64,000 nt of DNA, from the NCBI RefSeq assembly GCF_944324525.1, contig NZ_CALUWS010000003.1:52479-116478 (forward strand). Reading direction: 5' to 3'. The DNA is from an uncultured Desulfovibrio sp. Lineage in GTDB: Bacteria; Desulfobacterota; Desulfovibrionia; Desulfovibrionales; Desulfovibrionaceae. Shown piece after piece: positions 8,624-17,480 of the stretch. The notes under the pieces are model-generated. The model was not told where the DNA came from, searched no databases, and saw only the letters and a list, made by a program, of their open reading frames with translations. The translations under genes were made by a program, and so were the position numbers. Position 1 is the first letter of the stretch; the number at the start of each line of letters is the position of its first letter.

Positions 8624-9724
8624 TCATTCTCTGGTGTAGATGACCTCGATGTCCTCGAAGTCGTCCTCTTCCGCGTCGGGAGCATCCCAGGCGCGGTGCA
8701 GCGGGTCGTGCGTCTCCAGACTGTCGCGCATGCGCCAGAGTTCGGCCACCAGCGGCTCCAGCCCCTCGCCCTCACGCGCGGAGATGAAAAAGACCTGCCG
8801 CCCGTCGGCGGCGGCCCGCTCCCGCAGGGCGTCCACCCGCTCGGGCGTCACAAGGTCGATCTTGTTCACCACCTCGATCTGTCGCCGCTGGCCGAGTTCT
8901 TCGCTGAAGCGCCGCAACTCCTCGTTGATGAGCTCGAAACCGGCCCACGGGTCGTCATCGTTCACGTCTTCGATGCTCAGGATGTGCACGAGGAAGCGCG
9001 TGCGTTCCACATGCTTGAGGAAGCGGTGCCCCAGGCCCTGCCCCTCGTGCGCGCCTTCGATAAGGCCGGGGATGTCGGCGATGACCATGCGCCGGTCGGG
9101 GTCGTACTCGTCGATCATGACGCCCAGATTGGGCGTCAGCGTGGTAAAGGGATACGCGGCGATCTTGGGCCGGGCGGCCGAGACCTGGGAAATGAAGGTG
9201 GACTTGCCGGCATTGGGCAGGCCCAGCAGACCGGCATCGGCCAGGATCTTGAGTTCGAGGCGCAGGTCCACCACCTCGCCGGGCTCGCCGGGCTGGGCGA
9301 AACGCGGCGCGCGCATGGTGGAGGTCTTGAAATGCTCATTGCCCTTGCCGCCACGGCCGCCCTGCGCCACCAGCACTTCCTGTCCGGCTTCGCTCAGGTC
9401 GGCCAGCAGACGTTCGCCGTCCTCATCCACGGCATAGGCCAGCGTGCCCACCGGCAGGTCGAGCACCAGATCCTCGCCGTTCTTGCCGTCGCACTGGCTG
9501 CCCATGCCGGGCTGGCCGTTGCGGGCCTCGTACAGGCGCTTGAGGCGGAAGTCATAGAGGGAGAGCAGGCGAGGCTCGGCCCGCAGGATGACCGAACCGC
9601 CATTGCCGCCGTTGCCGCCATTGGGGCCGCCGCGCGGCACAAATTTCTCGCGGCGGAAGGACACGCAGCCATGTCCCCCCTTGCCGGCGCGTACCTGGAT
9701 GCGGGCTTCATCCACAAATCTCAT
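8624..9724 (-). CDS. obgE: GTPase ObgE/CgtA
   Basis: A 366-aa essential GTPase that acts in late 50S assembly and stress signalling. The Gly-rich Obg domain occupies about residues 1-158 (KGGHGCVSFRREKFVPRGGP, many GG repeats). The G domain follows with Walker A GLPNAGKSTF, switch DIPGLIEGAHEG and the NKIDLV specificity motif. Only a short acidic tail (DAEEDDFEDIEV) follows the G domain, so the OCT domain of Gram-positive Obg is absent. It sits downstream of rpmA, its usual neighbour, with a 117-bp gap. Confidence 0.96.
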   Translation of the reverse strand: MRFVDEARIQVRAGKGGHGCVSFRREKFVPRGGPNGGNGGNGGSVILRAEPRLLSLYDFRLKRLYEARNGQPGMGSQCDGKNGEDLVLDLPVGTLAYAVDEDGERLLADLSEAGQEVLVAQGGRGGKGNEHFKTSTMRAPRFAQPGEPGEVVDLRLELKILADAGLLGLPNAGKSTFISQVSAARPKIAAYPFTTLTPNLGVMIDEYDPDRRMVIADIPGLIEGAHEGQGLGHRFLKHVERTRFLVHILSIEDVNDDDPWAGFELINEELRRFSEELGQRRQIEVVNKIDLVTPERVDALRERAAADGRQVFFISAREGEGLEPLVAELWRMRDSLETHDPLHRAWDAPDAEEDDFEDIEVIYTRE

Positions 9725-9841
9725 GCGGGCTCCGTGCCGTTACGGGTAACGGCGGTAAAAAATGTTCATGCTGCGCAAACAGCAAAAGGGAAGAAGCCCT
9801 GCGGCCTCTTCCCCGAAAAATTGCCTCCTGCCGCGACCGGA

Positions 9842-10114
9842 CTAGTCGGCGGCGGGAACTTCCACGTGGACGCGGGTCAGCACGCGGCGCTTGCGGGTGT
9901 ACTTTTCATAGCGCACCACGCCGTCGATCTTGGCGAACAGGGTGTAGTCCCTGCCCATGCCCACGTTCTCACCGGGATAGATCCGGGTCCCAAGCTGACG
10001 CACGAGGATGTTGCCCGCCAGCACCTGCTGCCCGCCAAAACGCTTGACGCCGCGTCTTTGGCCCGCACTGTCGCGGCCGTTGCGCGAAGAGCCGCCTGCT
10101 TTCTTATGAGCCAT
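9842..10114 (-). CDS. rpmA: 50S ribosomal protein L27
   Basis: A 90-aa ribosomal protein. The N-terminus [20 protein letters not shown] is the conserved arm that reaches the peptidyl-transferase centre, and it lacks the cleavable extension seen in Firmicutes. The central [17 protein letters not shown] is also family-typical. A good AAGGAG lies before the ATG. It follows rplU by 32 bases and is almost certainly cotranscribed with it. Confidence 0.97.
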   Translation of the reverse strand: MAHKKAGGSSRNGRDSAGQRRGVKRFGGQQVLAGNILVRQLGTRIYPGENVGMGRDYTLFAKIDGVVRYEKYTRKRRVLTRVHVEVPAAD

Positions 10115-10146
10115 GATTTACTCCTTGCTTGCGCGCCGGGGCGCGG

Positions 10147-10455
10147 CTAGCCGTTGATGCTCTTGACGCGAATGGTGGTGTAGTCCTGACGGTGACCGCG
10201 CAGCTTGCGCGAGTCATTGCGACGCCAGCGCTTGAAGACCATCACCTTGGCGCCGCGGCCGTGTTCCACCACTTCGGCGGTAACAGCGGCATTGGCAACG
10301 TAGGGGGCACCCACCTTGCACTGACCGCCGCCGATCATCAGCACCTTGTCCAGCGTGATCTCGCTGCCGGCCTGCGCGGACAGCTTTTCCACAACCACTT
10401 TGGAACCTTCTTCCACGCGGTACTGCTTACCGCCGGTTTCAATAATAGCGTACAT
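10147..10455 (-). CDS. rplU: 50S ribosomal protein L21
   Basis: A 102-aa ribosomal protein starting MYAIIETGGKQYRVEEG, the family N-terminus, with GGAGGTCGAGC before the ATG at 10455. Farther upstream codons are not used. The C-terminal RRNDSRKLRGHRQDYTTIRV is the conserved rRNA-binding tail. It is the first gene of the leftward rplU-rpmA-obg-proB group, so the operon promoter should be in 10456-10642. A TTGACA-like hexamer lies there on the minus strand (complement of 10505-10510) but no good -10 at the right distance was found. Confidence 0.97.
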   Translation of the reverse strand: MYAIIETGGKQYRVEEGSKVVVEKLSAQAGSEITLDKVLMIGGGQCKVGAPYVANAAVTAEVVEHGRGAKVMVFKRWRRNDSRKLRGHRQDYTTIRVKSING

Positions 10456-10642
10456 GCTCGACCTCCGAAAAGAGAAAGGCTTTTTTGCCTCATTATTCAC
10501 TGAATGTCAATGCGGCTTTTCCGTTTTGTCGCCGCTGGCTCTTAGCACGATTTGCGCGGCATGGCAAGCAAAAGGCGCGTCCCTTCCTTATTTTCTCCGC
10601 TCCGCGGCTTGCGGCCCCGCCATGAAAACCGTACAAGGAGGC

Positions 10643-12163
10643 ATGGCAGACACCCTTCTTCTTGCTATCGAGGCGCTGGCCCACGACGGACGCGGCATCG
10701 CCCGCACGCCGGACGGCGTCGTCTTCGTGTCCGACAGCCTGCCGGGCCAGACGGTCAGGGCCCGTCTGCTGCGGCGCAAGGCCAGCTTTGCCGAAGCCTG
10801 CCCGGTGGAACTCGTGCAGGCCGGGCCCGACGACCGGCCCCCGCTTTGTCCGCATCAGGCGGCATGCGGCGGCTGCGCCTGGCAGCGCCTGTCCCGCCCG
10901 GCCCAGCTCCGCTGGAAGGAGCGGCTGCTGCGGGACGCCCTGCAGCGCATCGGCAAGCTGGCGGACAGCCCGCTGCTCCCCATCCTTGCCGCCCCTCAGG
11001 AAACGCATTTCCGCAACAAGATGGAATTCGCCTTCGGCATGGCGGCCGAGACCACGCCTCAGGACGACCGCCTCCGCCTCGGCCTGCGGCAGCGCGGCGG
11101 ACTTGCGGTCACGCCTGTTCCCGACTGCCGCCTCCTGCCGCCGGAAACGCTGGCCGTGGTCCGATCCGCGGAAGATCTGGTCCGGGAACTTTCCGGCATC
11201 GACCCGCGCCTGACCGCCCATACGCCGGCCCCACGCACCCCGCGCAGCGGGCGGAAGCGTTCACGGCAGGACGGGGACAGGGGCTTCTGGCGCTTCCTTA
11301 CTCTTCGGCGTGGCCTGACGCCGCACGGCGGACTCACGCCGCGACAGGCCCTCGACAGGCCGCAGGACTGGCGCGCCTGGGCCATCTGCCTGACCAGTCC
11401 CGGAGATGCCCGGCAACGCCGCATGGTTCGCAGGCTGGGGGAACGCCTGCTGGCCCTCCATCCGCATCTGGCGGCCTTCATCCATGAAGAACGGACCCGG
11501 GATGATGCCCTTGCTCAGGGTGAGCGGCGCGTCATCTGTCTGGACGCCTCCGGCAGGGACGGAGAGGAGGCCGCGCTGCTCCGTCTGCCGCTGGGCGGAC
11601 AGTGGTTCACGCTGGATGCGGCTTCCTTTTTCCAGGTCAATACGGATGCGGCCCAGCTGCTGGCCCGCGAGGCGCTGGAGCAGCTCCAGCCCGCCCTTGG
11701 AGGGGGACGGCCCGCCGGGGCCAGGCTGCTGGATCTCTATTGCGGTGTGGGTGCGCCCGGCCTGCTGCTGGGGCCGCATGTCGCCGAGACCTGCGGGATC
11801 GAATACGATGCGCGCGCCATCCGTCTGGCCCGTCGTAATGCGGAGGCTCTGGGCTGCCGGGGCGTCTGGCAGGCGGGGGACGCCGGGAAGCTCCTGAACG
11901 AGAGGGCGGATGCGCCCGGCAGTTTCGACGCCGCGCTGGTGGACCCGCCGCGAGCCGGGATGGATGCCGCCGTGCGGGAGCACCTGCTGCGCCTGCGGCC
12001 GCCGCATATCCTGCTCGTTTCCTGCAATCCCGCCACGCTGGCGCGGGACGCCGCCTGTCTGGCGCAGGACTACGAACCGCTGGCCATCCGGCCCGTGGAT
12101 CTCTTTCCGCATACGCCGCATCTGGAATCCGTCAGCCTCTGGCGTCGCCGTCAGGGCCTGTAA
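10643..12163 (+). CDS. RNA (uracil-C5)-methyltransferase, RlmD/RumA-like
   Basis: A 506-aa SAM-dependent methyltransferase of 23S rRNA or tRNA uridines. It has an N-terminal TRAM domain (DGRGIARTPDGVVFVSDSLP), then CPHQAACGGCAW, a CxxxxxCxxC cluster expected to bind [4Fe-4S] as in RlmD. The C-terminal domain has LLDLYCGVGAPGLLL (SAM), DPPRAGMD, and SCNPATLARD with the catalytic Cys. It is about 70 aa longer than E. coli RlmD because of a basic insert near residues 195-245 (RSGRKRSRQDGD). AAGGAGGC precedes the ATG at 10643. RlmC/RlmD/TrmA specificity cannot be told apart without alignment. Confidence 0.85.
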   Translation: MADTLLLAIEALAHDGRGIARTPDGVVFVSDSLPGQTVRARLLRRKASFAEACPVELVQAGPDDRPPLCPHQAACGGCAWQRLSRPAQLRWKERLLRDALQRIGKLADSPLLPILAAPQETHFRNKMEFAFGMAAETTPQDDRLRLGLRQRGGLAVTPVPDCRLLPPETLAVVRSAEDLVRELSGIDPRLTAHTPAPRTPRSGRKRSRQDGDRGFWRFLTLRRGLTPHGGLTPRQALDRPQDWRAWAICLTSPGDARQRRMVRRLGERLLALHPHLAAFIHEERTRDDALAQGERRVICLDASGRDGEEAALLRLPLGGQWFTLDAASFFQVNTDAAQLLAREALEQLQPALGGGRPAGARLLDLYCGVGAPGLLLGPHVAETCGIEYDARAIRLARRNAEALGCRGVWQAGDAGKLLNERADAPGSFDAALVDPPRAGMDAAVREHLLRLRPPHILLVSCNPATLARDAACLAQDYEPLAIRPVDLFPHTPHLESVSLWRRRQGL

Positions 12164-12375
12164 GCACTCTTTGCTGCTTGTTTGAGGGGAAGGGGACCCC
12201 CTCGCCTCGCGCGGGAGGGGTTCCCCTTCCCCCCAAGCCCCCCATCCCTTCCCCAGCGCGCTTTTACCGTGGGAAGAGTCAGGGACACGGGGCAAGCTCG
12301 CCCCCATAAGGCACGCGGGGCATGCACGGCATATTCTGATTATCCGCTGAAATTATTCATACAGTTTATGTTAAA
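12164..12375 (+). repeat. Family A repeat, copy A3
   Basis: It begins at the stop of the RNA methyltransferase with the lead-in GCACTCTTTGCTGCTTGTTT. The inverted repeat follows (12182-12203 with 12215-12236, nearly perfect), then the conserved CCATCCCTTCCCCAGCGCGC and the T-rich tail ending near AATTATTCATACAGTTTATG. A degenerate cassette fragment follows (about 12404-12450). No gene is seen in 12164-12564. Confidence 0.8.
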
Positions 12376-12564
12376 AAGCCTTAGAGGCAGCACTACTCCT
12401 TAGACCGTGCCTGCAAGGTCTTACAGTCCAACAGGCACGGCCCTGACAAGGCCCCAAGGCACGCCGCGCAATGCACATTGACGATTTTCCTTGCCGCTGG
12501 TAGGGTATCAGGCGACCATTGGCAGGTGCGGCACAGGCCGCCGGACGACAGACACAGGGTTTGC

Positions 12565-12933
12565 ATGTCCTTCAGAGAAATTTTGCGGCAACAGCAGCGT
12601 GGCCTCGAATTCATGGGGAATGTCGGGGTCATCGGATTGCATATGGTCAGCGGGCCGCTGGTGGGCGTGGCCATCGGCTACGGACTGGACGTCTGGCTGG
12701 AGACCGGCCCCTGGTGCAAGCTGATCTTTCTGCTCGTGGGCGTCGGGGCGGGTTTTCTCAACGTCTATCGGGACAGCCGCCGCCTGCTGGACCGCATGGC
12801 CCGTGAGGACGCCCGGCGCAAGGGACTTCAGCCCGATGCGCCGCTTTCCGCCGATGCGCAGCCGCCCGCGGAGGAGGCCGCCTCGCCGGCACAGCCCGCC
12901 ACGGCGGCGGAGCGGAAGCATGAAGACGCCTGA
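12565..12933 (+). CDS. atpZ: AtpZ/AtpI family protein
   Basis: A 122-aa membrane protein with two hydrophobic segments (about residues 17-37, GVIGLHMVSGPLVGVAIGYG, and 48-66, KLIFLLVGVGAGFLNVYRD) and a charged Ala/Pro/Glu-rich tail. The G-x-x-G-x-x-[DY] arrangement in the first segment and the second helix ending N-x-Y-R match AtpZ/AtpI small proteins placed before F0 genes. These assist c-ring assembly or magnesium supply. It overlaps the next gene by 14 bp. The ATG was chosen because the upstream in-frame reading is not membrane-like. Confidence 0.75.
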   Translation: MSFREILRQQQRGLEFMGNVGVIGLHMVSGPLVGVAIGYGLDVWLETGPWCKLIFLLVGVGAGFLNVYRDSRRLLDRMAREDARRKGLQPDAPLSADAQPPAEEAASPAQPATAAERKHEDA

Positions 12934-13357
12934 GGCCGTGTGCGGCATCCTGCCCCGGCTGGACGGCTGGTTATGGCGGCGCGGCATCTGTCATTTGCAG
13001 ATCCTGCCGCTGTTGCGCAACCTCCTTCTGGCGTCCGCGCTGCTGCTGCTGACCGGCGGCGCGCTCGTCATCGCGGGGTTGGGAGAGGCCGTGTTCTGGG
13101 CCGGGACCGGTTGTGCGCTGATGACATGGATTTTTTGGGAGCTGGCGCGCTTCTTTCTCCGCCGCTCCCTGGGTGAGAACGGCATGGCGGTGCTGCCCCT
13201 GCTGCTGATGCGCTGGGGGCTGCGCCTGATCGTCGGGGCCGGTGTGGTCTATCTGGTCCTCGTCGTGGGCAGGGCCTCGCCAATGGCCTTCGTGGCCGGT
13301 CTGGTGCTTGCCGAAGTCATTGCCCTTGCAAGTTACGTTCGCGCCGCGCGGCGCTGA
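12920..13357 (+). CDS. atpI: ATP synthase subunit I
   Basis: A 145-aa protein with four hydrophobic helices ([36 protein letters not shown], the region around [20 protein letters not shown], and [18 protein letters not shown]), matching the ATP synthase I family (Pfam ATP-synt_I) found before atpB. It overlaps atpZ and precedes atpB by 49 bases. The role is accessory, in F0 c-ring assembly. Sequence conservation in this family is low, so the call rests on topology and position. Confidence 0.7.
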   Translation: MKTPEAVCGILPRLDGWLWRRGICHLQILPLLRNLLLASALLLLTGGALVIAGLGEAVFWAGTGCALMTWIFWELARFFLRRSLGENGMAVLPLLLMRWGLRLIVGAGVVYLVLVVGRASPMAFVAGLVLAEVIALASYVRAARR

Positions 13358-13406
13358 ACCCATACCGGCGTCGCCCGGCAGGAACGACGCACAAGAGGAG
13401 GCTCCT

Positions 13407-14111
13407 ATGGCTGGTGGTTTGCCGCATCCGGTACTGCTCTCCACCTTTCTGGACATGGATGAAGTGATCATCAATGGCCAGGCGGTGGAATTCAAGCATG
13501 TCTTCTATTCCTGGGTCTGCATGGCCGTCCTCTTCGTCCTGGCCCTCATCGTCCGCCGCCGCCTTACGCTGGTGCCGGGCCGCCTGCAGAACGTCTTCGA
13601 GGCCATCGTCGACACCATAGAGAATTTCGTCTGCGGCAGCATGGGCGAGACGGGACGCAAGTTCGTCCCCCTGCTGGCGGGCATCTTCATCTACATCTTT
13701 TCCATGAACATCATGGGCCTCATCCCGGGCCTCGACGCGCCCACGGCCAATCTGAACACCACGGTCTGCATGGCTCTCTTCGTGCTGGTCTTCTACAATG
13801 CCGTCGGCCTCTGGAAGTGGAAGGCCCACTATGTCCATCACTTCACCGGCCCTTCCAAGTTCCTCGTGCCGCTCATGTTCCCGCTGGAGATCGTGTCGCA
13901 CCTCTCGCGGCCGGTCTCGCTGTCTCTCCGTCTTTTCGGCAACATCCGCGGCGAAGAGATCGTCATGATCCTTTTCTTCGTCATGGCGCCCATCCTGGGG
14001 ACCATCCCGATCTACGCCCTCTTCCTGCTCGGCAAGACCATGCAGGCCTTCGTCTTCTTCATCCTGACGATGGTGTACATCAAGGGCGCTCTGGAAGCCC
14101 CGGAACATTAG
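13407..14111 (+). CDS. atpB: F0F1 ATP synthase subunit a
   Basis: A 234-aa inner-membrane subunit that forms the proton half-channels beside the c-ring. The segment [17 protein letters not shown] contains the essential Arg of helix 4, and [21 protein letters not shown] is the conserved last-helix region. AGAGGAGGCTCCT precedes the ATG. It is followed by atpE. The F1 and b-subunit genes are absent from this window, as in deltaproteobacteria with a split ATP synthase locus. Confidence 0.96.
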   Translation: MAGGLPHPVLLSTFLDMDEVIINGQAVEFKHVFYSWVCMAVLFVLALIVRRRLTLVPGRLQNVFEAIVDTIENFVCGSMGETGRKFVPLLAGIFIYIFSMNIMGLIPGLDAPTANLNTTVCMALFVLVFYNAVGLWKWKAHYVHHFTGPSKFLVPLMFPLEIVSHLSRPVSLSLRLFGNIRGEEIVMILFFVMAPILGTIPIYALFLLGKTMQAFVFFILTMVYIKGALEAPEH

Positions 14112-14498
<387 letters not shown>

Positions 14499-14522
14499 AC
14501 GCTGACCGCCACGACGTGTCCC

Positions 14523-14547
14523 GGGGGGCTTCGGCCCCCCTTTTTTT
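14523..14547 (+). terminator. Rho-independent terminator after atpE
   Basis: A 7-bp GC stem (GGGGGGC / GCCCCCC) with a TTCG tetraloop is followed at once by seven T. It lies 24 bases after the atpE stop and ends the atpZ-atpI-atpB-atpE transcript. Confidence 0.93.
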
Positions 14548-14857
14548 ATGCCCGACACGCCTGCAGGCCGCAGCCGTCCTCCACCAGGCCTGCCAATTCA
14601 AACTTTGCAAATACTTTCAATATATAAGACAGATACGCCATTCATGCTCCACATGTCTTTGGGGCTGGCTTGGCTCGTGTCCCCGACAGTTCCCCCAAAA
14701 CAGTCACCGGATAGCGTTAACAGGCCTAGTCTGCGGCAATGAATATCTTTTTCATATTTGCCCGCAGCTCTTTGCTTGCACGGTGAAAAAAATTGCAGTA
14801 CGGTTGCAAAAACTTTATTTCACAACAGAGCAGGCGGCTCTCCCACAGGACACGTTC
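14548..14857 (+). promoter_or_regulatory. Gene-free region upstream of rex
   Basis: A 310-bp stretch between the atpE terminator and rex, more AT-rich than its surroundings. TTCACAA at 14819-14825 equals one half of a Rex operator (TTGTGAA-n4-TTCACAA), and the matching left half is not at the expected spacing (TTGCAAA lies 8 rather than 4 bases away). Rex autoregulation is therefore possible but weakly supported. No tRNA or small ORF is evident. Confidence 0.35.
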
Positions 14858-15502
14858 ATGGTCAACCAGCCCAAAAGCAAACATATCCCCCGTGCCACCA
14901 TCCAGCGCCTTGCCACCTATGTGCAGGTGCTGGAAAACCTTTCCCGCGACGGGGTGGAGGTCATTTCGTCCAATCCCCTGGCCGAGGCCTGCGGCGTCAA
15001 CGGCTCGCAGGTCCGCAAGGATCTTGCCTACTTCGGGGAGTTCGGCATACGCGGCGTGGGCTATCATGTGACCTCGCTCATCGCTTCCATCACGTCGGCG
15101 CTGGGAGTGGACAGGGAGTGGCGCATGGCGCTGGTCGGCGTGGGCAACCTGGGCAAGGCCATCCTCAACCACGGCGAGTTCCGCGCCCGCGGCTTCAACA
15201 TCGTCGGCATATTCGACTGCGATCCCTTCAAGATCGGGGAGATCGTGCACGGCCTCGAAGTGCATTGCACCAAGGACCTGCGCAGCATCGTCACCGAGCA
15301 GCATATCGAGATCGGCATCATCACCACGCCGCCGGAGCGGGCCCAGCGCGCGGCCCAGCATCTCATGGACGCCGGCCTCACCAGCATCCTCAATTTCGCT
15401 CCGGCCCGCATCAAGGTTCCTGATCACGTCACCGTCGAATATGTGGACTTTTTTCACCACCTCTATTCGCTGGCCTTCAAGCACCGGCAGGAACATGCCT
15501 GA
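14858..15502 (+). CDS. rex: Redox-sensing transcriptional repressor Rex
   Basis: A 214-aa repressor that senses the NADH/NAD ratio and in Desulfovibrio is known to control sulfate reduction and energy genes. The N-terminal winged helix (IPRATIQRLATYVQVLENLS, VNGSQVRKDLAYFGEFG with the recognition helix) is followed by a Rossmann domain with VGVGNLGKAILNH and the domain-swap helix near the C-terminus (VEYVDFFHHLYSLAF). The ATG at 14858 gives the normal family length; upstream in-frame sequence does not look like Rex. It is adjacent to ATP synthase genes and overlaps cobS by 8 bases. Confidence 0.95.
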   Translation: MVNQPKSKHIPRATIQRLATYVQVLENLSRDGVEVISSNPLAEACGVNGSQVRKDLAYFGEFGIRGVGYHVTSLIASITSALGVDREWRMALVGVGNLGKAILNHGEFRARGFNIVGIFDCDPFKIGEIVHGLEVHCTKDLRSIVTEQHIEIGIITTPPERAQRAAQHLMDAGLTSILNFAPARIKVPDHVTVEYVDFFHHLYSLAFKHRQEHA

Positions 15503-16289
15503 TCCCTGCCGCCGCCAGGCCCACGGCCCGGCGGCACGCTATCTGGATGCTCTGTCCTTCCTCAGCCGTCTCGTCGTACGGCCGGGACAGACGGAAGGCC
15601 GTTTCCAGGCCTGTCTTTCAGGCTTCGCTCCCGCCGGTCTGACGCTGGGCCTGCTCTGGGCCGGGCTGGCCTTCGCGGCCCTGCGTTTTGCGGACGTGGC
15701 CCAGGTCCCGCCTGCGCTTTGTCCGCTCGTGGCCGGCTGGCTCTGGATGCTGGCCCTGCTCTGGACCACGCGTGCCCTGCACTGGGACGGCGTGGCCGAT
15801 CTGGCTGACGCCTGCGGCAGCGGCGCCGCCGGGGAGCGCTTCTGGCAGATCATGCGGGACAGTCGGCTGGGGGCCTTTGGCGCGCTGGCCGTCTGTTCCG
15901 GGCTTGCCGGGGCTCTCCTGCTGGCCGCGGCCCATGCGGCCCAGGGCAACTGGCTGCTGCTCGTGCTGGCGCCGGGCTGGGGGCGCGCCTGCTCTCTGCT
16001 GCTGGCGGCATCGGCCCCGCCGCAAGGAGGCGGCAGCCTCGGCCGCCTCGTCTGTTCGGCCATGACGCCGCGCCTCGTGCGGCAGCAGCGTGCCTGGCTG
16101 TGCGGCATGCTGCTGCTGGCCTGGCTGGCGGGGACGCCCCTGTGGCAGTGCCTCCTCCTGCTGGCGGGACACTTCCCGCTGCAGGGCCGGCTGCGCCGGA
16201 CGGCGCTTGCCCACGGCGGCCTTTCCGGGGATTTTCTGGGCGCGGACATCGAGCTGACGCAGCTCTGGTTCCTGCTGGCGCTGCTGTAG
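15495..16289 (+). CDS. cobS: Adenosylcobinamide-GDP ribazoletransferase
   Basis: A 264-aa multipass membrane enzyme that joins adenosylcobinamide-GDP and alpha-ribazole in the last steps of cobalamin synthesis. Family motifs are ALHWDGVADLADA (metal-binding Asp residues), MRDSRLGAFG, and the C-terminal GGLSGDFLGADIELTQ. Hydrophobic helices fill the rest. It overlaps rex by 8 bp, so the two are probably on one transcript. No cobalamin riboswitch was seen upstream. Other cob genes are not in the window. Confidence 0.93.
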   Translation: MPDPCRRQAHGPAARYLDALSFLSRLVVRPGQTEGRFQACLSGFAPAGLTLGLLWAGLAFAALRFADVAQVPPALCPLVAGWLWMLALLWTTRALHWDGVADLADACGSGAAGERFWQIMRDSRLGAFGALAVCSGLAGALLLAAAHAAQGNWLLLVLAPGWGRACSLLLAASAPPQGGGSLGRLVCSAMTPRLVRQQRAWLCGMLLLAWLAGTPLWQCLLLLAGHFPLQGRLRRTALAHGGLSGDFLGADIELTQLWFLLALL

Positions 16290-16365
16290 CCGCCCGCCTC
16301 GCGCGGGTTCCGCTGGCTGCCGGCATCGCCGACGGTTCACGACACCTTACCGCAAGGAGACCCGC

Positions 16366-16959
16366 ATGGATTTCAAGGCTCTGGTCACCGCGGCACGCAC
16401 TTGCCGCCGCTTTGTGGAAGACAGCCCCCTGCACATGAGCGATCTGGAATGGCTGGCGGACTGCGCCCGCCTCACCCCGTCCGCGCGTAATGCGCAGGTC
16501 CTGCGCTATGTGCTGGTCAGCGGGCGCATGGTTGGCGACATCCTGCCGCTGACCGTCTGGGCGGGCGCGCTCAAGGACTGGGGCGGCCCGCATCCCGGCG
16601 AACGGCCCACCGGCTTCATGGCCCTGCTGGTCCCCGATGAAGCGCGCGAGCTGACTTTCATCGACGCGGGCATCGCCGCCCAGACCATACAGCTCGCGGC
16701 CACCTCGCGCGGCTGGGGCTGCTGCATCATCGCCAGTTTCCAGAAAAGCCGCCTGCAGGAGCTGCTTGCCGTCCCCGCAGGCTACAGGATCGAGCTCATG
16801 CTCGGACTGGGCGTGGCCAGGGAGGAACGGCGCGTCGTCCCCCTGCCTGAAGACGGTTCCGTCAGCTACTGGCGGGATGCGGAAGGCATCCACTACGTAC
16901 CCAAGCGCGATCTGGACGACTGCATCGTCGGACGCTTCCGGGACGAGGAGGGCGGCTAG
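16366..16959 (+). CDS. Nitroreductase family FMN-dependent oxidoreductase
   Basis: A 197-aa flavoprotein. The N-terminal TCRRFVEDSPL and CARLTPSARNAQVLRYVLV match the RxxRxF and PSxxNxQPW flavin-binding segments of the family. The central IDAGIAAQTIQLAATSRGWGCC and the AxxxxELMLGLG part complete the fold. Substrate unknown: quinones, nitro compounds and flavins are usual. CAAGGAGACCCGC before the ATG gives a good ribosome binding site. It is followed directly by repeat A4. Confidence 0.85.
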   Translation: MDFKALVTAARTCRRFVEDSPLHMSDLEWLADCARLTPSARNAQVLRYVLVSGRMVGDILPLTVWAGALKDWGGPHPGERPTGFMALLVPDEARELTFIDAGIAAQTIQLAATSRGWGCCIIASFQKSRLQELLAVPAGYRIELMLGLGVAREERRVVPLPEDGSVSYWRDAEGIHYVPKRDLDDCIVGRFRDEEGG

Positions 16960-17316
16960 GGCCTGTTAAGACTCTTTATTGCCTGTTTTTGGGGAAGGGG
17001 AACCCCTCGCTCTGCTGTCGATGCCTGTAAGGCCTTACGGCCTAACAGGCACGGCCCTACGGGCCGCCTTTCGGTCGCGCTCTGCTGTCGATGCCTGTAA
17101 GGCCTTGCGGCCTAACAGGCACGGCCCTGCGGGCCGCCTTTCGGTCGCCGCCGGCGCGGGAGGTGTTCCCCTTCCCCCCCTTCCCTCCCCAGCGCGCTTT
17201 TGCCGATAGAAGAGTTGGGTACACGAGCTGCCCCTCCTCCAAAGGCAAGCGAAGCGTATACGGCTTATTTTACTTATCTATTGAAATTATTTACAAAAAT
17301 TACATTAGTTCGCTTT
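16960..17316 (+). repeat. Family A repeat, copy A4
   Basis: It starts with the lead-in GGCCTGTTAAGACTC right at the nitroreductase stop codon. The left arm (about 16986-17008) and right arm (about 17160-17179, less perfect) are separated by two tandem 70-bp cassettes. The conserved AGCGCGCTTTTGCCG tail and T-rich end follow. Together with copy B3 it fills the 521-bp gap between two convergent genes; no gene is present. Confidence 0.8.
17009..17148 (+). repeat. Two tandem 70-bp cassettes
   Basis: 17009-17078 and 17079-17148 are identical except for two A/G differences. Each unit starts GCTCTGCTGTCGATGCCTGT and holds two small hairpins, GCCTGTAAGGCC with GGCCTAACAGGC, and CGGCCC with GGGCCG, ending GCCTTTCGGTCGC. 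Whole or partial units also occur at 3451-3491, 3711-3755 and 46748-46821. Confidence 0.9.
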
Positions 17317-17391
17317 CCCCTTGAAAAGGGTAAGCCAGGCCGCATGTTTTGAAATGCTTGGCGTTTTGCCCTTTTCAAAGGCAAAATGCCG
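17309..17391 (+). repeat. Degenerate family B repeat, copy B3
   Basis: The segment has AGGCCGCATGTTTTGAAATG and ends CTTTTCAAAGGCAAAATGCC, matching the right half of family B in the same orientation as B1 and B2 but lacking clean AGAGC/GCTCT ends. It abuts the tail of copy A4. Confidence 0.5.
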
Positions 17392-17480
17392 GTCTTGCTT
17401 GCACAGAAAAAAGGACTGCCGGGAATAGGTCTCGTCGCGTACGAGCTTTCCCCGGCAGTTGTTTTTTTCGGCAGGAGGCG

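Noticed and set aside
14802-14825. A complete Rex operator before rex
   Set aside because: Only one half-site fits; the spacing to the other half is 8 bases, not 4. Listed only as a weak regulatory region.
15300-15500. A cobalamin riboswitch before cobS
   Set aside because: The region is coding for rex, and no conserved B12-box was seen.
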